Positions 46,221 to 58,000 of a stretch of DNA of 64,000 nucleotides are shown here, one piece after another. The DNA is taken from contig NC_135187.1 of the NCBI RefSeq assembly GCF_041146795.1, forward strand, positions 17,622,556 through 17,686,555, in the 5' to 3' direction. Both the position numbers and the translations under genes were made by a program. Below the pieces are notes generated by a model, which was not told the origin of the DNA, made no database searches, and worked only from the letters and a program-made list of their open reading frames with translations. Positions within the stretch are counted from its first letter, which is position 1. Each line of letters opens with the position of its first letter. Source of the stretch: Maylandia zebra (lineage: Eukaryota > Chordata > Actinopteri > Cichliformes > Cichlidae).

Positions 46221-47449
46221 ATATAAAGAGAGTGGGAGAGAGAGGAAAGAAGTGGAGGTTTGAGGCGCCAGCAAAGAGGATATGTCTGGCAGCTGTGTCA
46301 TTTTGCAGAGTAAAGGATTATGGGAGAATTACAACGAATGAGCAGGATGACCAACACACACACACACACACCCCACGCGTACACACATAACTTTGCTTCT
46401 ATATTGTGTGTGTATCTGTGATTTAGAGAGCCAGCGAAACTTCATTGCTCAGTTGCAGTCAGTGACTCGTTCCTGCGGCATTCAAAGCAACTGGTACCTC
46501 TTTAGTCACAGTCTACCTGGTGACAGACACAAACAACACAAAAGCCTTTACTACACAACATGAGTGTTGCTTCATGAAAGCCTTCTTTTGATTACACCAA
46601 ATGTTAGCAGCATTTAATGTTTTGTCCTGGAGATAAACCCTGCATAGAGAGTTGTTTACTTAGGTAAGCCTCACAGATACTGACCAAGCTGCCTGTGTTT
46701 GCACATGACAGATAATTGAATGCACGTCATATTGTGGCTAAACATAGGTTTAAACCTTCTAATAATTACATAATTACTATGTAGTTACTCGTGACTTATC
46801 ATAGGATTATGCTAATGCTCTTCTAGTGACCTGTAACTCTCACGACGTTCATACGTTCTGCTCTTTGCAGATTTGTCATGCGGCCAACCCCGCACTTAGA
46901 CATAAACACACACGCCCCAGACACACGCCGCTGACGTACAAAGCCAGCCAGTCGTCTGGGATTATCGATATGTATTGCATCTGCGGGAGCATGTACGCGC
47001 TTGTGGATGTGTCATCTCTCATGCGCCACAGCGTCACACTTCAAAGTTGCTTTATATCCTCTGGAGTGTCTCCCCGAGTGTCTCTGAGGCCGTCGATGCG
47101 CATTGTCATTTTTATAGCCTGTTATTGGGAAACGCTGCTTTGGTGCAAGGCAGCGTGCCAGGCGATAATAAGACCCGGGGAGAGTGTTGTTTTTTTCGAC
47201 CTCTGAACATAAGATGGGATGTTAACAAGCTATTCTTGATCCCTGGTTGTTTGTTATGCAGCGTGCATGTTCACACATATGTGACTGCACACGGGGTGTA
47301 GTACTTGATTACATCACTCAGCTGATCCCTGCGGAGGAGAATTTTTCCTTCCATCCAATTGTGAATGTTTTTGTTTCATATATAAATCTTAGGAGACTTA
47401 AATGTGTCATACTATGTTTAACTGATGAAGATTTTTTCACATAACACAC

Positions 47450-48330
47450 AATACTATGCAAAAGTCTTCTGACCTATGAATAGCGAAGGCACCTGCCTCA
47501 AAGAGCTGGTGTAATGTCTACACGTCACAGACAATTTACCAAAGAACCAATTTTAAATAGTATCTTTAGTCACCTTGTTATTAGCAGCCTGTCACGAAAC
47601 ACACTATGTTCCTATTCCTTTAGTTGAATCTATGAAAATGATAAAGATCCACAGTTTGACAGATAGAAAAGAGAATTCTTTGCACCAACACGGTGACTTT
47701 CAGAGTGATATTCTGAATTCTCGGCACAGTGTGTCCTTAAAAAACTGGAGAAGTGGAGGACAAAAGAAGAAGTGTCAGGCTTTAAAAAAACTATCTAGGC
47801 AGATCAACAGTATCTGACATCCCTGTGAGATCTGGACATTTAGTTTATCTGAAATAGTCTCAGTGGAAGGGTGGCTGTCAAGAAGCAATTCTTAAAGAAG
47901 GAAAACCGGTATTCCAAATTACAAGAACTGGACTGAAGATCACCATCTGTGTGTACGGAAGAGGTCTGAAACTGTAAAACACGGTGGAGGCTGTCATGGT
48001 TTGGGGCTGGAACAATGTCTGATTGGCAACAGCTTAATTTTTCAGCATGACAATGATCCCAAACACACTGCCTGTGCATTAAAAGCATACCTAGGTAGAA
48101 AAAAATGCACAGTGGGATTGACCTCCCCAGAGCCCGGACCTCGAGATTATTGAAGCAGCGTGGGATCATTTTGATAGAAAATGAAACAAAAGTTAGCCAA
48201 CATCAAAAAAAGATCTTTAAAAGTCCTTCAGGAAGCCAAAGAGAGTTGTTAAAATTGTACAAACTCCGTATGTTTGCACGTTTCAATAAATCACTCCACC
48301 TCACTCGTATTTCTCTCCAAATATAAAGAA
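47450..48330 (+). mobile_element. Decayed Tc1-like transposon
   Basis: The left end ATACTATGCAAAAGTCTTCTG is of Tc1 terminal type. Inside, broken reading frames give the expected order of the catalytic domain. CACGGTGGAGGCTGTCATGG leads to T-V-K-H-G-G-G-C-H-G-L-G-L, then comes F-Q-H-D-N-D-P-K-H-T-A (about 48,040-48,070), then T-S-P-E-P-G-P, the decayed W-P-x-Q-S-P-D-L motif. Stops and frameshifts are numerous. The right terminal repeat is not visible. Confidence 0.75.
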
Positions 48331-48796
48331 CGAGTATATTGGTATATTGAAAACATTAATGTTCTAAAGTACCAACTGCACTTTTTTTCTTTTGCATTCA
48401 TTCTTAATGTCCATTGTGGATTTTTTCCGTTGTTTAAAGGACTGTAACTAATTGCATTATTGTCATTACCTATTATTATTTTTCCAGTTCAGTTCAATAA
48501 TTTAGTCTGTGTAAGGCTAGACGCTGACAGATGTTTAGCCATTAAAGCTGAGAATAACACTTGCAGATAGCATATTCAGTATTTAATGGTAGTCACTTTT
48601 ATTCAAACAGCACATTTAAAAAGGAGTCGATGTAGATGGAGTAACATTATAAAAACATACAGAACAGAAAGCACAAGTTTAAAAATAGAAAGATATAATA
48701 ACCACATTAAGATAACACCAAATAGCTCATAAGAAATCATTTTAAAAAGATTAAAATGGGGAAAAACCCATGAAAGTTTAATGACAGTCAACAGTA

Positions 48797-48990
48797 AGAC
48801 GGGTGGCTCATGGACTAGTGAGTGCAGTTGCATCTCCGGCGGCGCCTCTTCGTGGGTCACTGGTTTAATGAATCTCATTTTCTTGCGTGTTCGAGTCCAG
48901 GTTGTAACATATGTCACACATCAGTTTCCACTCGAGGACTTCCTCGTCTTTGCTTTGACTTCAAACTTCAAAATCAATAAAATCCACATT
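48797..48990 (+). repeat. Candidate SINE with tRNA-like head
   Basis: GGTGGCTCATGGACTAGTGAG resembles a tRNA A-box region and GTGTTCGAGTCCAGG (near 48,887-48,901) contains a good B-box. The body then runs to an AAAATCAATAAAATCC tail. The A-to-B distance is longer than in a real tRNA, so it is not a tRNA gene. Only one copy lies in the window, so family status is a guess. Confidence 0.35.
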
Positions 48991-49110
48991 CCCTCAGAAA
49001 CGGTGTCACGCTCCAGTCACTAAATCTCCGAATCAGGCCACGGAGCTCATTACCAAACCATCATGTGGACCAACAGCTCAATGTGTCAACCAGTTATTCA
49101 GTCATCACGA
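48991..49110. other. Left flank of the Gypsy insertion
   Basis: Short unannotated stretch before the target duplication GTTTG. The corresponding right flank begins at 55,012. Confidence 0.5.
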
Positions 49111-49115
49111 GTTTG

Positions 49116-49860
49116 TGTCATGGTCCGGGTGTGTGCCAGTGTGTCTCCCTACGAGCCGGCGTCTCCACCCCTGGGAGGGGCCTCAGTGTTTTTGCTGATC
49201 GTTGACATCTGTGGGTAATTAGCCGGGGGACTCATAAGGCCAGCGTTCTCAATCTCTCTTCGCCAGATTCTCTGCTAAACATCAGTCAGTGCAGGCCACC
49301 ACCATAATTTCCTTACGTGTTTTTTTGTGAATCACCTTTGCTTCACTGTATGTTTGTTTTTTGTGCGCCTCCCTTTTTCAGCTACACCTAACTGTTAAAC
49401 CCCTGGCGAAGAGCTTCTACTTGGATGCTGGACCTTCTGGCAGTCCCTCAGGCTACCACCAAAACTACCTACCTGCCTCTCTGCCTCCACGCCAGGAGTT
49501 TTTGGATTTACACACCCGGATTACTCCCCCTCCATGTCATCTCCGACCTCCGTTGGCAAGTACACAGTACGAAGGAGGATTTTGAGCCAAACAACATATT
49601 CATATTCCTCCTTATCTATGTTTTGAACATTTGCATTCTGTTACAGTGACCCCGACCTTTTCCTGGACCTTTTGTGACTTGCTTTCCAGTCCAATCCCCG
49701 GACCCGGACCAGATCATTATTTAGTTAACGTCTACGCTCACCTTTTGTTTATGAATATTTTGTGTGCACATTAAACATTATTCTTAAAATATATTTACGA
49801 GCTGTTCGGCGTCTTGCGTTTGAGTCCTGTCACTCGTCTGAAACGGTCCCGGCCGTAACA
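49116..49860 (+). repeat. 5' LTR of the Gypsy element
   Basis: 745 bases starting TGTCATGG and ending CCGTAACA. It contains a TATA-like CATAAGG near 49,233-49,239, a probable transcription start about 30 bases later (49,262) and an ATTAAA polyadenylation word near 49,770. Short open frames inside are not genes. Confidence 0.95.
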
Positions 49861-49862
49861 GT

Positions 49863-49872
49863 AGAATCTGGC
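49863..49872 (+). promoter_or_regulatory. Primer-binding site of self-priming type
   Basis: AGAATCTGGC begins two bases after the 5' LTR, the normal primer-binding position. Its reverse complement, GCCAGATTCT, occurs at 49262-49271 inside the LTR, where the RNA would start. It does not look like the 3' end complement of a tRNA, which would begin TGG. Confidence 0.75.
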
Positions 49873-49880
49873 CAGCAGTT

Positions 49881-50924
49881 ATGGACTCAGCAGACGCGGA
49901 ACGGTCAGCCATTCAGAGGCAGGGGGCGATATTAGGAAGTCATGAACAATCTATTCAGTTCCTGTTAGCCCAGCAGCAGACTCTTAGAGATGGTCAAAGT
50001 AAAATACTGGAGACCCTCCAGGCTCTACAAACTGATATTTCTACTGCTGCTGGTTCCGCCTCGGGCCCCGCGGGCCAAGACTCCGGTACACCAGCTCCTC
50101 TGCCTCAACCTGTTGCCGTTGCATCTCCACCTACATCAGCTTTCCGTGATGCTACGTCCCCGGAGCCCGAACCATTCTCAGGGGATCCAGGGAGTTGTAG
50201 CGGGTTTTTGCTTCAGGTTGACCTTGTTTTCGGTCGTTCTCCGCGCACATTTGTTGCGGATTCTAATAAGATATCTTATTTGGTGGGTAAACTGCGTAAT
50301 CGTGCACTTAAATGGGCGGAGGCGTATCTATCGAAGAATCCTTTGTTAACCTGTTCTTATGAGGTGTTTTTGGGGGAATTCCAGAAAACGTTTGCGCACC
50401 CCATTTCTGAGGGTAGTTCTGCGCAGAGGCTGCTGGATCTTCGCCAGGGCCGTCAGAGGGTTGCTGATTTTTTGATTGATTTTCGTACTGCTGCCGCCGA
50501 AACCGGTTGGCCTGACGACGCTCTGCGTGGGGTGTTTTTCCGGGCATTGAACGAGGGTATGAAAGACCAGCTTGCCTCCCGTGATGAGCCAAAATCTTTT
50601 GAGGAACTGGCGTCCCTCTCCCTTCGCATTGACAACAGGTTGCGTGACAGGGAGAGGGACAGGAACTACAAATCCCAGCGCCGTTTACCGCGCTCGTTTC
50701 CGGGTACGTCACCGTCGCCGCCTCCGACTGTGGACTCGCATGAGTTTGTCGCCTCGGCTTACGTCACTGATCCCGAGCCGGAGCCTATGCAGATTGGCCG
50801 GTCACGGTTGACACCGGAGGAGAGGGAGCGGCGGCGTCGGGCTCATGCCTGTTTTTACTGTGGCTCGCTGGAACACTTGATTGCTGCATGCCCGAAGGAG
50901 GGAAAAGGTGTCGCCCGCCGGTAG
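49881..50924 (+). CDS. gag: Gag-like structural protein of the Gypsy element
   Basis: 347 residues from the ATG at 49881, the first start after the binding site. It forms the particle that packages the element's RNA. The N-terminal part (residues about 10-45) is glutamine-rich and probably coiled coil, followed by a proline-rich linker (about 65-95) and a capsid-like region (about 95-270) with the L-L-D-L-R-Q-G-R-Q and V-A-D-F motifs found in Gypsy gag proteins. It ends with one zinc knuckle of C-x2-C-x4-H-x4-C type (Cys324, Cys327, His332, Cys337) and an arginine-rich end. The stop (50922-50924) lies 18 bases after a slippery heptamer that shifts ribosomes into pol. No frameshift or premature stop is present. 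Confidence 0.93.
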   Translation: MDSADAERSAIQRQGAILGSHEQSIQFLLAQQQTLRDGQSKILETLQALQTDISTAAGSASGPAGQDSGTPAPLPQPVAVASPPTSAFRDATSPEPEPFSGDPGSCSGFLLQVDLVFGRSPRTFVADSNKISYLVGKLRNRALKWAEAYLSKNPLLTCSYEVFLGEFQKTFAHPISEGSSAQRLLDLRQGRQRVADFLIDFRTAAAETGWPDDALRGVFFRALNEGMKDQLASRDEPKSFEELASLSLRIDNRLRDRERDRNYKSQRRLPRSFPGTSPSPPPTVDSHEFVASAYVTDPEPEPMQIGRSRLTPEERERRRRAHACFYCGSLEHLIAACPKEGKGVARR

Positions 50925-53900
50925 AATCGGGGATACGGGTGGGCGGTTCGAATTCTGGTCAGAAACCCCGTTTACAACTCCCTGTCACCTTGGAGATGCT
51001 ACAGAGTACTCATTCGTGCACAGCCTTATTAGATTCTGGTTCTGAACAGAATTTAATCAGTCTCGATCTCGCTGAACGATTAGGCGTTCCGCTCGTGCGC
51101 CTTGAGCCGCCCATTCCAGTTAGAGCGCTTAATAACCAGGTTTTCACTAAAATTTCTTTTCGCACTGGTCCAGTGTCACTGTGCACTTCGGGGAATCATA
51201 GGGAAAAACTCACCTTTTTTGTCCTCGATTCACCTGATACTCCGCTCACTTTGGGTTATCCCTGGCTGTGCTTACACAATCCGCACTTGGATTGGGAGGG
51301 GCAAAGGGTTGTCAGCTGGAGCCCTTTTTGCCACTCCAATTGTCTGACTTCCGCCCGTTTTCCCGGCCCGGGGGAGGCTACGGGGACTGACGAATATGTC
51401 CCCGATCTCTCAGGGGTGCCGCCTGAGTATCATGATTTGCGGGAGGTGTTCAGTAAGATCAAAGCGCAGTCCCTACCGCCCCATCGCCCTTATGACTGTG
51501 CGATTGATTTGCTCCCCGGAGCGTCCCTGCCCAAGAGCCGGTTATATAGTATCTCTAGGCCTGAACGTGCTGCGATGGAGGAGTATATTAGGGATTCATT
51601 AGCGGCTGGGTTAATCCGTCCGTCTTCGTCCCCCGTGGCGGCGGGGTTTTTTTTTGTAGACAAGAAGGATGGGTCTCTTCGGCCGTGTATTGATTTCAGG
51701 GGCTTGAATGACGTCACTGTTAAAAATAAGTATCCCTTGCCACTCATTAGCTCCGCTGTTGAATCGCTACAGGGTGCCACGGTGTTCACTAAGTTAGATC
51801 TTCGCAATGCTTATCATTTGGTGCGAGTCCGTCAGGGAGACGAGTGGAAGACTGCGTTTAACACCCCCCTGGGTCATTTCGAGTATCTCGTTATGCCTTT
51901 CGGTTTAACGAACGCTCCAGCGGTGTTTCAGGCCCTAATAAATGACGTCCTGCGGGATTTCCTCGACCGTTTTGTGTTCGTCTATTTAGATGACATTCTT
52001 ATTTTTTCTAAGTCTTTGGCTGAGCATCATTCACATGTCCGTGCTGTCCTTCAACGCCTCTTGGAAAACAGACTGTATGCCAAGGCTGAGAAATGTGAGT
52101 TTCATTTGACATCGGTCTCTTTCCTGGGATACATCTTGGCAGGGGGGCAGGTGAAGACGGATCCGGCTAAGGTGAAGGCGGTCACTGACTGGCCTGTGCC
52201 TTCTACTCGCAAGCAACTCCAGGGGTTTTTGGGATTTGCGAATTTCTATCGTCGGTTTATAAGGAACTACAGTCTAGTGGCGGCTCCGCTTACACGCCTT
52301 ACCTCTACGAAGCTTCCGTTCGGCTGGTCCGCCGAAGCTGACAGCGCATTCACGGAGCTGAAACATCTGTTTTCTACTGCGCCCATCCTCGCTCAACCCG
52401 ATCCGTCTAAGGCTTTTATTGTGGAGGTGGATGCTTCTGATGTGGGGGTGGGGGCTGTGCTTTCACAACGTGCCGGCCCCTCCTCTAAGCTGCGGCCGTG
52501 CGCCTTTTTCTCTCGGCGGCTTTCACCAGCGGAACGGAACTATGATGTGGGGGACCGGGAGCTGCTTGCTGTTAAGTTGGCGTTGGAGGAGTGGCGTCAT
52601 CATCTGGAAGGCGCGGCGCTACCGTTCCTGGTGTGGACGGATCATAAGAACTTGACGTACCTACGCGGTGCGAAGAGGTTGAATGCACGTCAAGCTCGTT
52701 GGTCGCTGTTTTTCGCACGTTTTAACTTTTCCATTTCCTATCGCCCGGGTTCCAGAAACACCAAACCGGATGCCCTCTCTCGGCAGTTTGACTCTGACAC
52801 GGGTCCGGCGGAGTTTTCCACCATTCTTCCGGCCGGCTGTACGGTGGGAGCTATTACCTGGGAGGTGGAGGACGCCATCGACCGGGGCCTCCGGACGGAA
52901 CCGGATCCGGGCACGGGACCGCCTAACCGGCGTTTTGTTCCCGCGGCTGCTCGCTCCAAGGTACTGGAATGGGTGCACGCTTCGAGGTTTGCGTGTCACC
53001 CGGGCAGGGGCAGGACGACTTCTATGGTTAAGAGACATTTTTGGTGGGCCACTCTGGATAAAGATGTTCGGGAGTATGTGGCTGCGTGCCCTGTGTGTGC
53101 CAGGTGTAAGTCGCGTACTCACCGTCCTGCTGGGCTGTTGCAGCCGTTGTCTACGCCTCATCGCCCTTGGTCCCACATCGCCCTGGATTTTGTTACGGGA
53201 CTCCCGGTTTCGGCTGGGAAGACCACTATTCTCTCGGTCGTGGATCGGTTTTCTAAGGCTGCTCATTTCGTCGCTTTGGAGAAGTTGCCCACTGCGGCTG
53301 AGACGTCTACGTTGTTGTTGGACCATGTTTTTCGGCTTCATGGCATTCCTGTGGAAATAGTTTCGGACAGGGGTCCGCAGTTCTCGTCCCAGGTTTGGGG
53401 TTCTTTTTGCGCTGCTTTGGGGGCCAGGCCTTGTCTGAGCTCTGGTTACCATCCTCAGACGAACGGCCAGACGGAACGTTTGAATCAGGAGCTGGAGGCC
53501 GCGCTCCGCTGTGTGACCTGTCATAACCCTGCGACTTGGGCCTCGTATCTGCCGTGGGTGGAATATGCCCACAACTCCTTGGTTTCGTCTGCTACTGGGT
53601 TGTCACCGTTTGAGGCCTCTTTGGGTTATCAGCCGCCCCTGTTTCCGGTGGAGGAGGCTGATCTTGCTGTCCCCTCGGTCCAGCATCATCTACAGCGCTG
53701 CCGTCGGGTCTGGTCTCGTACGCGGGAGGCGCTGTTGCGAGCTGTGGCTCGCCAACGTAGCTGTGCCGACCGTCGCCGGTCTCCTGCGCCTGTTTACTCA
53801 CCTGGACAGAAGGTGTGGCTCGCTGCGAAAGACATCCCTCTCAGGGCATCCTCCCGCAAGTTGTCTCCTCGTTACATCGGCCCCTATTCTGTGGACAGGG

Positions 53901-54250
53901 TCCTCAGCCCTTCGGCTGTCAAGCTCCGTTTGCCTGCTGCCTTGAGGGTTCACCCGGTCTTTCACGTTTCTCAGGTGAAGCCGGTGGTGTCTAGTCATCT
54001 GTGCCCGCCTCCGGTGCCCCCGCCTCCCGCCCGGCTCATTGACGGGCATCCTGCGTTTTCTGTCCGGCGCATTCTGGATGTGCGGCGGCGGGGTAGGGGG
54101 CTGCAGTTTTTGGTGGACTGGGAGGGTTATGGGCCGGAGGAGCGTTCTTGGGTTCCTCGTTCTTTGATGCTTGACTCTGTGATGGTTTCTGATTTTCTTA
54201 GGTCACGTCGTGGGGCGGGTGCTGGTCGGCCGCCGGGTGGCGTCCCTTGA
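50888..54250 (+). CDS. pol: Pol polyprotein of the Gypsy element with C-terminal chromodomain
   Basis: Open frame of 1,120 codons counted from an ATG at 50888, overlapping gag in the -1 frame; translation most likely enters by frameshift at 50900-50906, so the ATG is probably unused. Domains in order: protease with D-S-G (49-51); reverse transcriptase (about 200-420) with catalytic Asp304 and Y-L-D-D (366-369); RNase H (about 505-630) with Asp515 and Asp585; integrase zinc finger H-x6-H-x29-C-x2-C (His697, His704, Cys734, Cys737); integrase core triad Asp767, Asp827, Glu863 with D-x35-E spacing; and a chromodomain (about 1054-1105) with V-D-W-E-G-Y. All key residues are present and there is no internal stop. 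The chromodomain directs chromovirus integrases to particular chromatin, as known for this group. Long antisense frames here are shadows. Confidence 0.95.
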   Translation: MPEGGKRCRPPVESGIRVGGSNSGQKPRLQLPVTLEMLQSTHSCTALLDSGSEQNLISLDLAERLGVPLVRLEPPIPVRALNNQVFTKISFRTGPVSLCTSGNHREKLTFFVLDSPDTPLTLGYPWLCLHNPHLDWEGQRVVSWSPFCHSNCLTSARFPGPGEATGTDEYVPDLSGVPPEYHDLREVFSKIKAQSLPPHRPYDCAIDLLPGASLPKSRLYSISRPERAAMEEYIRDSLAAGLIRPSSSPVAAGFFFVDKKDGSLRPCIDFRGLNDVTVKNKYPLPLISSAVESLQGATVFTKLDLRNAYHLVRVRQGDEWKTAFNTPLGHFEYLVMPFGLTNAPAVFQALINDVLRDFLDRFVFVYLDDILIFSKSLAEHHSHVRAVLQRLLENRLYAKAEKCEFHLTSVSFLGYILAGGQVKTDPAKVKAVTDWPVPSTRKQLQGFLGFANFYRRFIRNYSLVAAPLTRLTSTKLPFGWSAEADSAFTELKHLFSTAPILAQPDPSKAFIVEVDASDVGVGAVLSQRAGPSSKLRPCAFFSRRLSPAERNYDVGDRELLAVKLALEEWRHHLEGAALPFLVWTDHKNLTYLRGAKRLNARQARWSLFFARFNFSISYRPGSRNTKPDALSRQFDSDTGPAEFSTILPAGCTVGAITWEVEDAIDRGLRTEPDPGTGPPNRRFVPAAARSKVLEWVHASRFACHPGRGRTTSMVKRHFWWATLDKDVREYVAACPVCARCKSRTHRPAGLLQPLSTPHRPWSHIALDFVTGLPVSAGKTTILSVVDRFSKAAHFVALEKLPTAAETSTLLLDHVFRLHGIPVEIVSDRGPQFSSQVWGSFCAALGARPCLSSGYHPQTNGQTERLNQELEAALRCVTCHNPATWASYLPWVEYAHNSLVSSATGLSPFEASLGYQPPLFPVEEADLAVPSVQHHLQRCRRVWSRTREALLRAVARQRSCADRRRSPAPVYSPGQKVWLAAKDIPLRASSRKLSPRYIGPYSVDRVLSPSAVKLRLPAALRVHPVFHVSQVKPVVSSHLCPPPVPPPPARLIDGHPAFSVRRILDVRRRGRGLQFLVDWEGYGPEERSWVPRSLMLDSVMVSDFLRSRRGAGAGRPPGGVP
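50900..50906 (+). promoter_or_regulatory. -1 ribosomal frameshift heptamer GGGAAAA
   Basis: In the gag frame the codons are GAG-GGA-AAA-GGT, so the heptamer reads G-GGA-AAA, the canonical X-XXY-YYZ arrangement. A slip of -1 moves into the pol frame, which is open from upstream of this point to 54,250. A GC-rich stretch follows and may provide a stimulating structure. Confidence 0.75.
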
Positions 54251-54261
54251 GGGGGGGGTAC
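54247..54261 (+). promoter_or_regulatory. Polypurine tract
   Basis: TTGAGGGGGGGGTAC lies directly before the 3' LTR. Its purine run (GAGGGGGGGG) is the usual primer for plus-strand DNA synthesis. Confidence 0.8.
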
Positions 54262-55006
54262 TGTCATGGTCCGGGTGTGTGCCAGTGTGTCTCCCTACGA
54301 GCCGGCGTCTCCACCCCTGGGAGGGGCCTCAGTGTTTTTGCTGATCGTTGACATCTGTGGGTAATTAGCCGGGGGACTCATAAGGCCAGCGTTCTCAATC
54401 TCTCTTCGCCAGATTCTCTGCTAAACATCAGTCAGTGCAGGCCACCACCATAATTTCCTTACGTGTTTTTTTGTGAATCACCTTTGCTTCACTGTATGTT
54501 TGTTTTTTGTGCGCCTCCCTTTTTCAGCTACACCTAACTGTTAAACCCCTGGCGAAGAGCTTCTACTTGGATGCTGGACCTTCTGGCAGTCCCTCAGGCT
54601 ACCACCAAAACTACCTACCTGCCTCTCTGCCTCCACGCCAGGAGTTTTTGGATTTACACACCCGGATTACTCCCCCTCCATGTCATCTCCGACCTCCGTT
54701 GGCAAGTACACAGTACGAAGGAGGATTTTGAGCCAAACAACATATTCATATTCCTCCTTATCTATGTTTTGAACATTTGCATTCTGTTACAGTGACCCCG
54801 ACCTTTTCCTGGACCTTTTGTGACTTGCTTTCCAGTCCAATCCCCGGACCCGGACCAGATCATTATTTAGTTAACGTCTACGCTCACCTTTTGTTTATGA
54901 ATATTTTGTGTGCACATTAAACATTATTCTTAAAATATATTTACGAGCTGTTCGGCGTCTTGCGTTTGAGTCCTGTCACTCGTCTGAAACGGTCCCGGCC
55001 GTAACA
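54262..55006 (+). repeat. 3' LTR of the Gypsy element
   Basis: 745 bases, the same length as the 5' LTR at a constant offset of 5,146 from first to last base. I saw no difference when comparing the two by eye. Confidence 0.95.
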
Positions 55007-55011
55007 GTTTG

Positions 55012-58000
55012 TCTGTGTTCACTTGTGTTTTTCTAAGTGTGTAAAGCATCCAGTGTTTTTCTTGCAGCTTTAAAGTCTACACTTTCCTTCGAGGGGCGTT
55101 ATAGATTGAGGTGCTCAGCAGCTCAGTAGTCAGTTCATCTTTGAAGATCAGCTGGTGGCCTTTTGGAATAACTCCAGACATCTGTTCTAACTTCTTTTAC
55201 CTTAAGAGAGCTTGACATGAAAGGCCTCTCAGCTGGACGCTTTTACTAATGCAGGCTGGATAATTTAATGGTCCTCGATGACCATGCAGTAAAGGCCTTT
55301 ATTACCATAGGATGTGTGTTGTTTTATCGTGTTGCTTACTTCTCCAGTCTCCTTTTAATTAGTGCTAAATAGGAACCAGTGAAAAGGGAGCTTTTAAGTA
55401 AACCTTAAACATTACACACTGTAAGTCTGCCATGTTTTTCCACTCCAGATGAACTGTTTAAAGTTAAAAATAGGTTTTACTTTCCCTGCCTTCATGCGAT
55501 CGTCTCCGCCTTTTGTATTTCCTCAGATGTTGTTCCTTGTTCCTCACCCCTGAGGTTTTTTTTTCTTTTTAAAAACAAATGTGTCAGCACTTTCATAGCA
55601 GACAAAACACTCTATAAAAAGGACATGAAAGCTGAAATGAAAACATGGTTTCCCTCCTTGCTAAAGAAGGAATCTCCAGTTTTAAACAATAAGGAATCCA
55701 CCCTTTCGCAGGCGGGCGACTTCAAACGCTTGCCGGGTTGTTGTGGATTTTTTTTAAAGGCAGTTGTGGCTCATTTAGCCACAACAACACGGGCTCCAGC
55801 TGGCTGTTTGTTAGCGGCCTTGCAGCAGAACAATAACTGTCGCGGCCACATGCACGGGGGGCGGGGCGGTGGCTAACGCCACTCGGCTAAACAGCAGGAA
55901 TAGCCACCGAGCAAGGCCACGAGCAGTTAAAACACAGGAAATTAGCCACTGTTTACTTTCGCTTGCCTACATTCGCTCCTACTAATTAATTGCACAGAGC
56001 CCCCTGGTGGATTTCAGGTCTCAAAGGAAGGAGCTCTGAGTGTCACTGTTGCACGTTTTATTGTTTATGATGCTGTTGAAATGAAGCAAGCAGTATTTGA
56101 CCCATTTGTGGCCCCCAGGACTGCTGGTGTGCTGCTGCATTAGCCCTACAGTAATCCCCCGGCGACCCAGAAAGTCATTTCTGGAGCAGGTGGTTATGTG
56201 GGCCATAGGACTAATAACAGCAGCGGTGTCATATGGCTGAGAAGGTGTTAAAACCAGGGAGGGTTCATAAAGAAAGCTTCAAATTTTGACGGCTGACCAC
56301 TACACTCTAATTACAGCTGCCTCTTGTGTGTATATAGTTTGTGTGTAGGCGAGATTACGAGAGCTCTTCTTCTAAGACCATAACTCTGCAACACTTTGCA
56401 CAGAGGGTGTTTGCTGCAATGAAAGGATGAAGGTCGACACATTTCCCAGCATGCATTTGCATTCCTGGAGCCTCTCATGGGATTTTTTTTTCTTTTTTGG
56501 AGGGATGTGTGCGGATGAAAGGGGTAAACCAGAAGGACAAACTGCACTGCTCTCTGGGGCATCTTTTTCCAGCTGAGGCCGTCATCTCACGGCCTCTGAT
56601 GCAGAGAAAAGGATGTGTGATTTCATTTTGCGTGGGTGGCCTGTTTACATTCCAGGCATTCCTCACGGGAATCCCTCTCTCTGTTTCTTCGGATCCTGTG
56701 CTGGAGCGCCTGGGAAGGCATTGGCGTCTGTGATATTCTCAGAGGTCTCTCTGGAAAACATTTGGAAAGTGAAGCCCTACTTACACACAACCGAGCGCAC
56801 ATCCCGATGGACTCTTTAACTGAATTCTGGGAATGTGGTGTTTATTTGTAGCATAGGGGTTTATTTAAAAATGACATTTGGAATTAAAGTTCTTGATTTG
56901 TCATCCTTCCATGCTCGGTCTACTAATGGAGGCTTCTAGGAAAGTATTACACAACAAATTTGTTGTAGGAAGTCAGGGGATTGCAAATGTCATTTTTGTA
57001 CCCAAAGCAGCTTATCTGCAATCTCGTCTATGGCCTTGTTCACGCTGTTAATTCCTCCTCAAGAGATGATTTTGTGCTCCTTGCTGCGTCAGCTTACGGC
57101 AGACTGGGTGCCTTTTCTATCTCCCTCTTAATCTTCAGATCGCATGCTTTCTTTTGAATTGCATTTTCATGGTATTTAGGGTCTTTTGTTTTTAAAGTCT
57201 GCAGGAGATAAAGAAATCCAAGAGATGCTTTCGTTCACTCAGCTTCTCTTTAAGGAGATCGTGTTGGCTTTTCTTTAATTGACTTCCTCCTTTGGGAAAA
57301 CCTTCAGAGCTACACTAAGCATCCTGTCTGTCCTGATAGTCTGGCTTACAATAACTGCTAGACACTCAGGAAGTCATAAAGCTTTAGCACCATACCGTGT
57401 CGTATGTATTACGCGTTTCACCCCGGGTGATGTCAACAAGAAATAAAATCTCCATCAGCAGCACTGGTGGGGTCAGGGCGATGTAGAGTGGTTCTGTTGT
57501 GCAGTGTGTTAAGTCTCCAGGGCACTGCTAATGGTCTAATATGAGTTGGCGGTCAGGAGCGTTGAGAGGTCGTTTACAAACGCTGTATTGTAAGGGCTCT
57601 TGATTTTAAGGGGCACTCGAGAGGAGTGTGCATTCTGACGTCTGTGCGCGCAGAGGAGTTTGCACAAGTCTTAGAACTTTAACTTCTGCACATTCTCCCA
57701 CTTACCACTATTTTATTGAGTCACAAAGCTTCAGACTAGCTCACCTTTATCAGGTACAAAACAATTTTCATATTATCACCCACACACAATTTTACAAACG
57801 TTTACTTCAGGTAGCATTCGATCATCCATCAATTAGGGAATATTACCTGGTGAACATGTCAGGTGTGCTAAAAATCAACATCAGCTTAGTGATAAAACAT
57901 CCACACGTCCTCTAAAAGAAAGAACTAGTCAAGTCATTTTCCGTTCCACATACCAGGAGAAACCTGGATACATCACTACATAAATAAAAGATGTAATGTG

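Larger units (their letters stand above)
49111..55011 (+). mobile_element. Complete Ty3/Gypsy chromovirus (Tf1/sushi group)
   Basis: An LTR retrotransposon of 5,891 bases (49116-55006) flanked by the 5-base duplication GTTTG (49111-49115 and 55007-55011). In order it has a 5' LTR, a self-primer-type binding site, gag, a -1 slippery site, pol (protease, reverse transcriptase, RNase H, integrase with chromodomain), a polypurine tract and a 3' LTR. Domain order and the chromodomain place it among vertebrate chromoviruses; the self-complementary binding site fits the Tf1/sushi group. There is no env-like frame. Both coding frames are open and the LTRs look identical, so the insertion is recent. 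GC content of the coding part is much higher than that of its surroundings. Confidence 0.95.

Noticed and set aside
48603..48917. Minus-strand open frame with an AATAAA nearby
   Set aside because: It looked like a last exon with 3' UTR, but the coding part overlaps the SINE-like segment and no acceptor or homologue is evident.
49361..49649. Open frames inside the 5' LTR (and identical ones in the 3' LTR)
   Set aside because: They lie wholly in LTR sequence with no protein-like features; no LTR-encoded protein is known for this group.
52661..53572. 303-codon minus-strand open frame
   Set aside because: It is fully antisense to the pol frame, arginine- and proline-rich from GC bias, and has no domain. 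It is a shadow frame.
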